Notes under the pieces: generated by a model | What the model saw: only the letters and a program-made list of their open reading frames with translations | What the model was told of the DNA's origin: nothing | Databases searched by the model: none | Origin: Antedon mediterranea | Lineage: Eukaryota > Echinodermata > Crinoidea > Comatulida > Antedonidae | Reading direction: 5' to 3' | DNA length: 64,000 nt | Assembly (NCBI RefSeq): GCF_964355755.1 | Contig: NC_092678.1 | Coordinates: forward strand, 25,462,365 to 25,526,364 | Shown here: one piece after another, positions 38,805 through 50,653 of the stretch | Layout of the letters: the number at the start of each line of letters is the position of its first letter | Numbering within the stretch: position 1 is the stretch's first letter | Made by a program: the position numbers and the translations under genes

Positions 38805-39491
38805 TTAGCACCATATTGTACCTCTTTATCAATCACTGCTAACTATTATTTAATACTTATTGTACCAGGCTGAGTATTACAGTCTAGGATTATCTTTCAA
38901 TTTTCCTCGACCTAGGGACAAGTGAGGTCAATTCATCGGTCGTCGTGTGGACCTAGAAACCAACAAATTAGCGTTACGAAGTGAGAAAGCATTTTTCCAT
39001 GCATGCGCACAATGACTTAACATAGGCCGTAGGTCGTCGCATATTTAGCTTCCTTGTAAACGGACCAATTACATTTAAATAAAACATAGTTGATCATTTG
39101 TATTGTAATCTATTTATAGTACTTGTATCCGTGACGACGTCTTATTGTTTGCATTTGATATTGGAAGTTTAATTTGGAAGCGTGTTTGTCATTTTAATTC
39201 AAACAGATTCTTAACATGATATATATTTTTTAATATATATATATTTTTTAAAATATCAAAACATTTAAATGACATTGGCAATTAGAACAAAACAGAGTGT
39301 ACATTTCTAGGCTGTGACTTATTGAAAATAAGTCTAACTAAAATCAATTGCATCTTTAACTTTTGGTACTTAAAAACATTTTTTGTGTATATAATTACAA
39401 TGGATTACATTGTGTGTATCTCAGTCAGTTATTAATAACCTTAATTCCAAAATCCTGCTTTGGTCCTAGAAGGAAATAAGTTAGGCTTGTG
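38805..39491. other. Downstream of FGD copy 2 (probable 3' UTR and spacer)
   Basis: No second gene seen. The part next to the stop at 39492 is the likely FGD 3' UTR. AT-rich inverted stretches lie at 39218-39260. Confidence 0.4.
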
Positions 39492-42400
39492 TTATAACGT
39501 ACATGCTCGGCCACTGTCGTCTGGGATGCCCTCCTGTAAATACGCCATCCACCTAAAAAGAGAATAATTTGTCATTATTGTTTAAAAATCATAGATGTTT
39601 TACAGCAGATTGTCGTAAAGCTTTGTTCCCACTACGACGCAATGCATGAACGTAGGCGCAATGCAAGCGAGTTGACCAATGACAAGTTACAGTTAATAAT
39701 CCATCGCTTGTGATTGGTCAGATCCCTTGTGTCTCTACAAAGCCTTAGTAACATACTTTTTGATATTTTGTACAAACATTTCAGAAAAAATAAAATGAAA
39801 CATCTCTACTTACTTCTTTTTAAGTTCTTTACATTCTGTTGATAAGTAGTAGATATTTTTACCAGATTTCTCAATTAATTTAAACGCAAATGGCCTGTCA
39901 ATGACGTCACCGCTATCGATGTCAGATATATTATAAAATGATAACGGAATAGATACAACGGCACGGACATCCTGTACAAATAACAATATGAATTAATTGA
40001 TCAAAATAAATTGTATGTTAATCAAGGAGAGTAAATGGGCACCGAACATATTCATAGTTTACTAGCAATTTTCAATAATTACATTTGCCGGAATGGCGAG
40101 AGCTTACGTGGTCAATTGTGTGTGTGTTTCTTTCTATATTTCTAAAAGTTATTAACCGATTTTCATAAGATTTTAAAGGTTGGTTTTATAGCTATATGGG
40201 AACATTATAGCATATTTTCATGTGCCTAGGCGAAGGTTAGTGTTCTCTTAGTGCTCTCTGAGTGCTCTCTGAGTGCCCTCTTAGTGCTCTCTGAGTGCCC
40301 TCTTAGTGCTCTCTGAGTGCCCTCTTAGTGCTCCCTGAGTGGCGTTCTAGTTAAATATCGATTCATGTATTTCTCCAAGAACACTATATTATGTATAATC
40401 TTAATATTGGTGGAATTATTGTTTCTATTGTAAAATTTACCTTGGGTGCGCGAACCAAGTGTAGATCCTCAGCGGTCACTACAGCCCACAGTTTGTTCCA
40501 TCCGCTTTTTTGTTGTATAAACATTGTAGACCCAAACAGAGTGTCTTCCTCCGTAAAAGATAACTAAAAGGAAATAGTAATAGTATTTATTTATTTATTT
40601 AGATAAACTAGTTGTTCATTTTTATCTAAAATCTCTTTTTTGTAGTCAGGTCTCTGTTGTGTTCACATGCATATTATATCCAGAATAGTTTAACTATCAT
40701 TAAGCTCCGTCTTCACTATCAAAACTAGTTTGACAAAAAATGTTTGATGTGCCAAAATATGGTAGTGATATGACATCATCATGTCCATATATATATGCAC
40801 ATCACAATTATTTGATAGTGTCAACAGAGCTTTAGACAGTTGTGTTCACACCCATTCTATCCAGCGATACGTTTTTGATCAACCAGTTACAATGAACTTA
40901 TTGACGTTTGGTAGATACTTACTTTCTTTTCTTCCGGTGATAAAGGACTTTCCGCATCGATACCTTTCAGCTTTACATAGCATTTGCGGCAAACTCGGCC
41001 AGGCTTGTTGCTGTCGTATGCGAGCTCAGCCTGCTGATTTGAACATCTTGAACATACCACCTTATAAAATAAACAATTTTAAATAATGATACTTTTGATA
41101 GACATTTAAATACCACCACCACAAACTATTAAGTATCTACTGTAGAACCCCCTCTTAGGGACCCCCTATAAGGGGACACTTTCTAGTTAAATAAACAATG
41201 GATAATAGATGTTTTAAAACTAGGGCCAACTGCTATTCAGGGGACACCTCTCTTGTTGTGGTTTCAAAGGTGTCCCCTTACCAACGGTTTTACTGTATCT
41301 GCCAACCTAAATCCATTGGTATAAAACTAAGTAAGTGACTTACCACTCCACATGCTCTACAATGGTGTCTACGGCGTGTCAGCCCAAAATCAAGAGCACA
41401 CCGCATACACATGGTTGCTTCGTCATCACGTATCCATCGAGGCGCACGCAAACCGAGATGAAAACTGTCCTCACCCGATTCGGTTACTGGCCGACTGTCC
41501 GTCTTAAAGAAAAAAATAAATAAAATTATTTTTTAAACACAGTAAAAATAAAGTGCTCTATAAACACAACCAAAATTATTATTTCAATGTATTTTAAAAT
41601 TGTAAAACAAATAGATTTTTAACAATTCTACATTGTTGAAAAAATAAATCAAACTTACTTCATCTTTATCTACTGATAACGCTTTAAACGTCTCTTTTCT
41701 TCTTAACAATTCTTGTATTGCACCGAGTATTGCCTGAAATAAATGTCAATAAAAGTTGGTGAATCAAATTCATGACTCAGAAATAGAAGGAGTTATAGGC
41801 ACATAATACAATTTGCTGTTGGTAAATACAATGTATAAAGTATCAAACCCCTGTTGCATCTGAACCTCTATTAAGGGGTGGGAAGATAATAATAATTTAG
41901 GTATTTGTATAGCACCAGAATCAACTACAGTACAGTAAACTGAAGTAAAAATCAAATAAAAATATTGGATGTTAAAAAGATACGGTTTAAGTTCTTTTTT
42001 TAAAAAATAGCAATAGAAGTTGATTTAGTAAAATGACGAGGGAAAGAATTCCAAAGAGAAGTATGTCTCCCCTTATTACTGGAATGTTCCAATGATCTTA
42101 CCCTCATCCATGATTCTTTCTCATCATCTGAACTCCCTTGTAACTCCAAAGTCTTTTGTTTGCTCTCGAGTCTAAATGTATGGTCATATTTGCTGTTTTC
42201 TCCATCAAAAATCTAGAAATATTATACAGTTACATTATTAAAAGTTTTACAGTACTATACTTTATGTTTCTGAAGAAAAGTATAAAATACAACATTTTAG
42301 TTTTCCCATAATAATGGCATTTTGAAAAAGAAATTATAAAATTGAAGCTGGGGTATATCCTGTCTTTAATGAGGGTCGGTGGGTCAAGAAAGTTAAGTCA

Positions 42401-43856
42401 TTAACTTTATTAATATTGTTTAATATTTTATGAGGATAACAGACAATCTAAACATATTTTATAACTTTTTTCAGACTTTAGGCCGAAGAAAGAGAAACAT
42501 AAAAAGGAGAAGCTACACATGGGCAATACCATACATCATTGAGGGCCTCTTCAAGTCAGCTGTACTGCTGTAGTACAACTGTTAAGGCTACCCTTGTAAA
42601 ACATAGTTGAATAAATAAAATAAATATATACCTTCATTCCATCGATGTCTAACCGAGCCTTCACTTTGTAACTTGACGTTCCTCCTGTGATTAGCTTTCG
42701 ATTCTGAGTGCAGAACAGGACATCATTAAACTGAAATTAAAATCAATTGGTTAGTTCAAGAGGTCATGTTTAATTCCATGGTATAGTTTTAATTGCAAGC
42801 TTACTGTTTGCGCGTTTGTAGAGATGGTGCGGACTAGCGAACTTAAGTACCACTTACCAGGAACAGATATCGTTCCTGTTGGTCACCACTTCTTGCTGCT
42901 ATCTTTGTGATCTTTCCTTCTTTCAAAAACTCTCTTGTGGGGTCGATGATGTCCTCACCATCAATCATTTCATTAATCTTTAAAAGTTTCTGAAATTTAT
43001 CCTAAAGAAAAAAAAATTATATGTAGACAGTTAAAAATAAGTTTATGAAGAAACAATTGACTTAAGTCAAAACTACTAGGATACTTAAGTTTATTACTTA
43101 CCATGCTTTTCATGAAATCATTGGAATGTTGGGCTGCTGCTGAGATTAAGTCAAGCGCTTCTGAAAAGACAATGTAACGTTACATTAAAGTAGTGTACTT
43201 TTACCACTCAACATTAATTAATAGTAGGATAATGTTAGAGGGCTTGTAGTGTATGAGCTTACATTAATGTTATTTCAAGTAAGTACTTAAAGTAGTGTAC
43301 TTTTACCATTAAGTATTAGTCATTTTAATATTTCCGATAATGTTAGGGATCTATTAATTGTAGTGTATATAACTAGCACTTACTACAGGCATCTGTTTTA
43401 TCCTCTGAGTCTCCTGGAAGTTTTTTAAGGTAATCTGAAAAATTTAAAAAAAAGAATCCATATTTTCTATAAACCTCTAAACTGAACACCATACACATTT
43501 TAAGCATCAGTTAAACTTTCTTAATCTGTTTCATGCTGTTTTAGGCCTAATACGCCTCTCTCCACCCAGGTGTATAAATGGGAACCCTGTTAGATCAAGA
43601 CACAACTTTGCGTTGATTACTAGCTGCATTATGGGAGTATGTTTCCATACGTGTTTGATCCAAAAAATGACTGGGGGTAATAATGTTCAGCGCTGAGAGG
43701 TTTCACAACATTAGGCACTATATTAATCCAGGATATTATTATTGGCAAATATAACAAAGGTTACTGACCTCTTAGTAACAATTGGTATCGTGGTACTCTC
43801 TGTACAGGTTCTAACATATGATGTTGTAAAGACAGATGATGGCATAATGGATCCGC
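39492..43856 (-). CDS. FGD-like: FGD-family RhoGEF/PH/FYVE/PH protein, copy 2 (5' exons not found)
   Basis: Coding-order exons: 43769-43856, 43384-43434, 43102-43160, 42858-43001, 42632-42730, 42102-42212, 41659-41733, 41344-41502, 40923-41060, 40441-40563, 39814-39971 and 39492-39552 (1266 nt, 421 codons plus TAA). Domain order is the end of the DH domain, PH1, FYVE and PH2. FYVE shows RWIRDDE, two CxxC pairs, RRRHHCR and a final CRKC. PH2 starts at [10 protein letters not shown] and ends near KWMAYLQEG, shortly before the stop. This is the C-terminal architecture of FGD1-4 proteins. The DH start is missing: gene H, on the opposite strand, begins about 2 kb beyond the first exon seen. Either the rest lies far upstream or this is a 5'-truncated segmental duplicate. 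Introns carry a MITE (40702-40833) and an 11-bp minisatellite (40242-40340). Confidence 0.9.
40242..40340. repeat. Minisatellite of nine 11-bp units in FGD copy 2
   Basis: Alternating GCTCTCTGAGT and GCCCTCTTAGT units, nine in total, within the intron before the PH2 exon. Confidence 0.85.
40702..40833. mobile_element. Palindromic MITE in an FGD intron
   Basis: Family of 33516-33676; ends AAGCTCCGTCTTCACTATC and GATAGTGTCAACAGAGCTTT. Confidence 0.65.
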
Positions 43857-45759
43857 CTGTTGAAGACAAAACAAGTAATATTACGAATAATTATATTTAT
43901 TGAAATATTTTAATTATACTGTGCAACCACTTCAGACAAAGAGCCCAGCTATGATCAGTGGCTGTGATGTACTCCAGGGTAACCCCCTACTCGTCTAAAA
44001 AAATGTACTAGGTTCTTTAAAATGCACATGAGCTACAGTAGATGTGTACACTGGACTACGGTTTATAGTCCTTGTAGAAGCCATTGCTTCTAGTTTAATT
44101 AATATTGGGCAAAATATTTGGTTTTCTGTGGCAACCTATTGCAATATGAGGAGGTTGCATGGTAACAGGAAGACAGGATTTAAGAGGTTAGTTGGAGATT
44201 ATAAGAGATAAATAGAGAGAGATTTTAGAAAGTTTTTGTATAAATTACTGAACCATAAGCCAGGGAAAGTTTACAGAATTCGGTAAGCTAGGCCTAGATA
44301 ACTTTGTTTTAACTTTCAGGGACCATCTCATAAGTGAGATATACCTGTTGCTTCTATGAAAGCATTACAGTTTATATGCTTGTTCTTTGGTTAAATTGTT
44401 GTTTGAATAGCTAATATTTATGCTCATATTATAATAGTAATAGTAATACTGGACAACAATTATGCATTATTATAGAAGACTGTATTAATTGCAGTTGTTG
44501 CTGATGGATCAATGTTAATATTATCATTCTGTCAATTGTTTAAATAGGTCATGTTAAACCAGTTTTAAATTAAGAACCAAGAACTTTATATATAATTAAT
44601 AGTTAACCATACTATTTAGTATTATGTCATTTTTATTGTTTCACAGTTAATCAACTCTATCACGGTATTGGTAAATAAAGACTTAATATAAAGGAAGCAT
44701 ATAACCGTGTGATATTTCGATTCTCGACTCATATATTTCTCTGGACCCTCGACAGTAATAGTCCTTATCCAAAAAGACTCGCTTTGGACTAGATGTTACC
44801 TTTCAATAACATGCTTCTCCTCTAAGGGTCTTGTCATGTCCTGCAGCCATTTACGGCGCTCTCTCGACACAGTGGCCGAGTGTGTGTACTAGTACACAGG
44901 GTAACCACCTACTCGTCTCGAAAGATGTACTAGGATTTTAAAAGTGCACACACAATGTGTATACACTGGACCTATGGTTTATAGTTCTTATTTGAGAAGA
45001 CTTGTTCTACCACCAGAACCATGGAGCGAGTGAGCCTCATACCCTTGCCGATGTTATGGCTGGGTTACGGTTCCACTGTTCCACTGAACAAATGTGTTAA
45101 TCGTAAAACAAAAATCTATTAATAATTATACTGTAATACAATTATATTTGAAATATTAACCATTAATTATTATTTAAATATTATATTAACCTCATCCTTC
45201 TAAGAAATTAATTATTGATTTTTAATGTACTACTGTTAGTATTGTACTACATAAATAATGATAATACTGTAATAATATCCTGGATTTATATAGCGCCTAA
45301 TGTTGTGAAACCTAGCGCTGTACATAAACTAATACAATAAAAGGAATTCCAACCATGCCAAAAAAAAACCCAAACCGAAGCTCAGCCATTACGCCATTCT
45401 GCTTTAATCGTCCTCCAGTTTTATAATATACTGTACCGCAAACTTTATATCAAAACAAATCGTGACCCATACAAGAACCACTTCAAAATTATGTTTCGTA
45501 GAAAACGAACGAAAACCAATATTATTGTATATTGAAATTAATAATTTATTTCAATTTGTGTCGAATATCAGATCGGAAATTAATTTACGGATGTACAGTA
45601 TGCCAACTTGTAATTTAATCTTGATATAACACATTTTAATTTGTTGTTTTCTTTAAAAAAGATGTGTGAGGAAATAATTGTTTTAATGTAGTATAAACAA
45701 AAATTCTATGTATTAGTAATTACACATTATTAACTAGTAATTAGGCTAAATAGTTTGAA
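43857..45759. other. Junction of FGD copy 2 and gene H
   Basis: No exon of the missing RhoGEF half is visible. 43947-44395 matches 3240-3699. The rest matches 5779-7140, with the fold-back element absent. SINE fragments lie at about 43970-44095 and 44899-45080. Confidence 0.55.
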
Positions 45760-45830
45760 GTTCCTCAATATGCGGTTTTGCTGTTGGTATAAATACTGTT
45801 AGTGTTAGGGACAGACAGATAACAACAAGA
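45760..45830 (+). promoter_or_regulatory. Core promoter of gene H
   Basis: TATAAATA at 45788-45795 in the family promoter block, 43 nt before the ATG. Confidence 0.6.
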
Positions 45831-47603
45831 ATGGCAGAGGAGATGGATAGTATGTATATAGAAGTAACAGCCAGGGAGGAGATACAGAGTAAAGAGAAAG
45901 GAATGGCCAAGTGTCAATATAGTGATGTTGATGCAGTTCCTCCTGGAAAACAAGTGGTGGTTGTACAGCAGAAGCAACACCATGTTTCACTTGGTATTGC
46001 CGTTGCATGTGTCATTCTTGTATGTATTGTAGTAGCAGTTTTCAGTATGATGACTATCCAGTCACATAAATCCTTCATCGAGCATCTTACAAGAATCGAA
46101 ATAAGCAGGTACAATTTGACTGAATACATTACAATGCCTAAAGGTAGGCTTTTTTTTTATACTCTTTAAACACAACTTTAAACAGAAGTTTTAACAAACT
46201 TGCTGCAATTTTTTTTTAAGATCTCAGATATTTAAAAAAATGTTTTTTCCTCTTTAATAATGAAGGTGATTTACTTGATGTGTATAGAAGGCAGGTATAA
46301 ATGCACTGCAAAGTGGAATACCAGGCTCTTATTGGGTTGTAAATGGGACTAAAATGTGCTCTGTCAAATTGTCCCAGCTTAGTTAGAACTTCAAAATAGC
46401 AGTTATAGTTACAAGCCAAGCAGGAGTGCATACAAAACGAAGACTCATGTTTTTTTTTTATGTTATTCAAATTATAAAACAAAGGCTAACACAATGACAC
46501 AATTTCGAACTTTTCAGAAATTTGGGTACGAGATAATCAAGGATCTTCATTTTGTATGCCCCCATATAAGATGTGTACAAAACGAAGACCCTTGATTATC
46601 TCGCACCCAAATTTCTGAAAAAGTTCGAAATTGTGTTATTGTGTTAGCCTGGTGTGTTATTCAAATAAAATAATTTTTGGTTCTTCGGTCTTCGTTTTGT
46701 ATGCACCCCCAAGCAGGATGTTGTGTGGTCTGTAACTAATTTGATTATAATTGGTTGAATTTGAAATTAATACAAAAAAAATGATCGGCCAAATGTCAAC
46801 CAGGGATCAAAATCAAGAATCGCAAATAATTTTGTATTAACATTATAAATCATTTTTGTAAAATTTATAGTTCATACTTTATACACACGTTGGGGGCGCA
46901 TGGATTGTCCAAGTACTGCTGAATTAGTATACAAAGGTATTTTAATAAAATATTATTTAAAATAAAATTGTAATTTTTGAAAGAAAAATAATATCAATTT
47001 GAGTATTCATCAGTAAATGAAGATGATACCTATCAAGGTAATATTATATTATAGTCCCAATATACAGTATAGGGTTTATTTATATTTCTAGGTGTCATGT
47101 CTGGTGCACCATCGAGTGATACTGGGAGTGGTACAAACTATCTTTGTTTACCTGACCAACCACGATACAATGTTACAATGGCTGGCTATCAAGTGCCAAG
47201 AGGATCAATTTCTGCTGTGGAATTCAGGGAATACACAAAAACGTTTAATCCAACAAAACATCTCCATGGCCTAAACTTTCCTTGCGCCGTTTGCCAAGCC
47301 CCACGAAGCGTCTCGTTACTTTTACCAGCGCATACTAAATGCCCAATTGGTTGGATTACAGAGTTTAGTGGATATATGATGGCTTCTGCAAAAATCCAAA
47401 AACGTGCAGAATTCGTCTGCGTAGATGAAAGTCCATCTTACATAAATGGTTCAGATAAACCTGATGGTGATGCAGACGATCAATCGGCCAGCAAGCTATT
47501 TCATGTTGAGGGCCGATGCAATGCAGAAGCTGCAGTTGGAGGGTTGCCTTGTCCACCGTATGTTGATGGTTACGAGTTGACTTGTGCAATTTGTACACAG
47601 TAA
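45831..47603 (+). CDS. Gene H: type II membrane protein with C4-like ectodomain (type 1), same protein as gene C
   Basis: Exons 45831-46143, 46871-46936 and 47092-47603 join in frame (891 nt, 296 aa). The product is residue-for-residue that of gene C: tail tyrosines 9 and 30, helix about 53-76, exonised stalk EISRYNLTEYITMPK, and a ten-cysteine C4 domain with two N-glycosylation sequons. Promoter, introns and 3' flank match gene C closely until 47823. There a TTAA-flanked MITE and then a Helentron-like element interrupt this copy only. On the 5' side it joins directly to the FGD copy-2 block, without the fold-back element seen between FGD copy 1 and gene A. Confidence 0.88.
46426..46706. mobile_element. 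Inverted-repeat MITE in intron 1 of gene H
   Basis: Same position, ends and loop orientation as the copy in gene C. Confidence 0.75.
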
Positions 47604-47823
47604 TTTTGTTAACTTTGACACTGTAATGGCGATACAGGTATCATAGGGTCTTGCATGCCAATTTGTATCCTTCATTTTTATTAGTTCGTTGCAAGGGGTC
47701 TTGCGCAAACTTGTGTAGTTTTTTTCTCTTTTGTGAGGGCAACCCACTTTTATTGCAATGATAAACAATATGGTGAAGGTTACAGTATAATATATATCTA
47801 TCTATCTATTTATCAATGAATAT

Positions 47824-48457
47824 TTAAAGCCCCATTCCCTACGTTTTTTAGATCTAATTTAAGATCACAAACTATATTTAATGTAAAAATAATACTATAT
47901 GGTCCTATTGCAATAACTTTTTTCGTCTTTAAACGGTTAAAAATGTGAAAAATAAATCGATTTTAATAATTATAGCGGCCCGCTATAAATCCCAAAATGC
48001 ATTGCGCGCGGATTGATATTGTTGTTTTTCACCTGTAATTCGCCCACTTTTCGATCGATCGTGAAGCCAAAACAAATGGAAGACTCCTAACTTTTCAGCG
48101 AAAATACCGGGTTTTCCCCAATTTGTATCAACGGAGTCTGGCAAAAATAGAAAGATAATTAATGCAGCAACTATACAACGTCAGGCTAGGTATATAGCTA
48201 GCGTACGATGTTCGTACGTTACCGATGTTTACCAGCTAGGCCTACAAAACTAAGCCTAGCTAGGCTAGGCCTGAGACCATCCACGAGAGGTCGATCGCCG
48301 CGAGCTACTTAGGTAGTGCATTGTTTCTCACTTTTTATCATAATTTACCATAAAACGTACATTTAAGACAAGGAATGACATGGTTTAATGTTTTTAAAGT
48401 GATATATATGTATTATTTTCCAAAAAACGTCCAAAATTGCAGGGAAGGGGTCTTTAA
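47824..48457. mobile_element. TTAA-target MITE behind gene H
   Basis: The flanks carry TTAA on both sides (47824-47827, 48454-48457), where the gene C flank has one TTAA. Ends are imperfect inverted repeats (AAGCCCCATTCCCT versus the complement of AGGGAAGGGGTCTT). piggyBac or Kolobok type by target site. No coding frame. Confidence 0.75.
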
Positions 48458-48760
48458 GTGATACTGTATTACACAGACAGAGGTTAAAAGATTATATAAA
48501 ATATTTTGATATTGTGTTGAAATCTAGATAAAACAAACATGTATGCAGAGAAAATTTATATTACAGAGCTAAAACGATATAAAGATTGATATTCAGTATT
48601 AAAAGGAGATTCGATATAATATAAATATATATGATAAAATGGTATATTGCATTATAATAAGATTATGTTTTGTTTGAATACTTTTATAAAATTGTATAGT
48701 TTTACATTTTGAACATAATATTGCTTTTATTATTTATATGATAAAATAACAAACTAATAA

Positions 48761-50340
48761 CTAGAATTTAATTCGTCACTTTGACGAATTATAGGTGATC
48801 ATTTTTATCATTTTACTGAAATTAATTTTTTTTAAAACATGCACGTACGTTAACATACGATCGGAAAATGTTGATGTATGCCATCCTATACGCTTATAGT
48901 GCTGAATTGTGCCTATATGCCATATACAATATGTACTGTATATCTATATACAGTGTAGCATACATACTAAATACAGTGCAGAATAGGTGAAAATAACGGG
49001 ACCCCCCTTTATTCCAAATTTTAAAATCATGACGTCATCAAAATGAAATACGTAGATAGCAATTTTGGAAGGAAATTATTTGAGCAACAACTTATTAATA
49101 TGTTGAAGAAATTGGGATACGCATAATATGGATGCGCGCTCTTTTAAATGTCATGAACTATGACGCAAAATATGAAAATACGACTTTTATAATTCAACTG
49201 GCCATATGATGACGTCACAACATCCGATGCGCAAAATGTTTACATGAATTCGTATCTAAAATTCAACAGCTTCCAGAAAACGTTTTAATCATGAGTATCT
49301 CTTTTTATTCTGAGGAGCTATAACATATTGAAATTTACTGTAATGATGAAAATAAATGACCCAAGGAATTCACGCTTTTGAACATGATGACGTCATAAAA
49401 ATTTTCCAAATGGTAAATCATTCGAAAGATAATTGATTGACCTAGACAATATCAAAATCAGGTGCAAAATGGAAAACGCATAAGTAGATATGCGCTCTAT
49501 TAAATGCGATAAGCTATGACGAAAGAGACAAAAATCCAATATTTTATATTCGAGTGGCCATACAATGACGTCACAATGTCCGGTTAGCCATATTGATGCA
49601 TGATCCGATATCTACAACTCATCAAACTCCCCAGAATATGTAATAAAAATAACTTTCACCGTTTAGTTTAGAAAATATGACTGTTTAAAAAAAGGCATAA
49701 TTTTGACGAATTTTTTAACTTTTTCATCAAAAACACGCGCAAATTCTCAAATTCGACGTGCTCGCATGACGTGATTTAAAGTCGAAATTGTTTAAAAGTT
49801 GGTAAAATTACGAGAAAAGGGCTGAAAAAACATAAATCAAGTGAAAAAATATGTTTTTAACGCTACATGCGTGCCGCGCGCGAAAAAATGTGCGCGCGCG
49901 TGGGAATTTTTGACATGCTTAAAATGACATGAAATGCGTAGAAAATTGATTAGAAATTGATTTTTCACATTTTAAACTTTTAACGCGCGATTTTACGTGC
50001 ATGAACCTATGTACGCATGCGTTTTTATTTGCTAATATTTTTACCCTTGACCTGAAGTTTACGTGTAGGGAATTTCATTAATATGTGATAATGAATTATG
50101 GAGATATGATTGATAATGCGATTTCACAAAATAGCGTATAAATGACGTCACGGATGAGTGATCGCGCTGAAAAGCTTTTTAGGACTAAGTTAAAGTATTA
50201 GAAAGACATTGTGAAATTCTTGTGATCATTGCCATTCAACTTTTTGAGATAATTGACACACAAAATCTGTACAGAAAGTAACAAATATTAAGATTTCATA
50301 CAATAACAATAGGTGATCATTTTATTCTAAATGATCACCT
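48761..50340 (-). mobile_element. Helentron/HINE-like element, copy 1
   Basis: Read on the minus strand, the 5' end is AGGTGATCATTT followed by its own complement. Near the 3' end come AAATGATCACCT, a hairpin (AATTCGTCA...TGACGAATT) and a terminal CTAG. Asymmetric inverted repeats plus a 3' hairpin are typical of Helentrons. The gene C flank gives the empty site, showing only a 2-bp TT ambiguity. No Rep/helicase frame is present, so it is non-autonomous. Confidence 0.7.
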
Positions 50341-50653
50341 AAATATTGCAAAGCTAAACCATACGCAAATCTTGAGCTACCTTGTGTGGTTTTGTACTCT
50401 GTAAATTCAAGACACCTCTTGGCAGTTAACCTCTATGGATAACGAATATCATACTGCATTTGCTTAAAAAGATGTATAGAATAGAATTTTGATGGTAAAG
50501 GTAAAATATTTATTCTGGTTCTCAAGCTTAACTGCAAACTGAGGAAATTTGGGTTAGGCCCTCCGCGTACCCACGGCAGCCTACTACTTTGTTTGGCTAT
50601 CTCCCATCAGGCTTCCCAGGATCTGTTCCATAGTGCTAAACAAATGTTTAATA

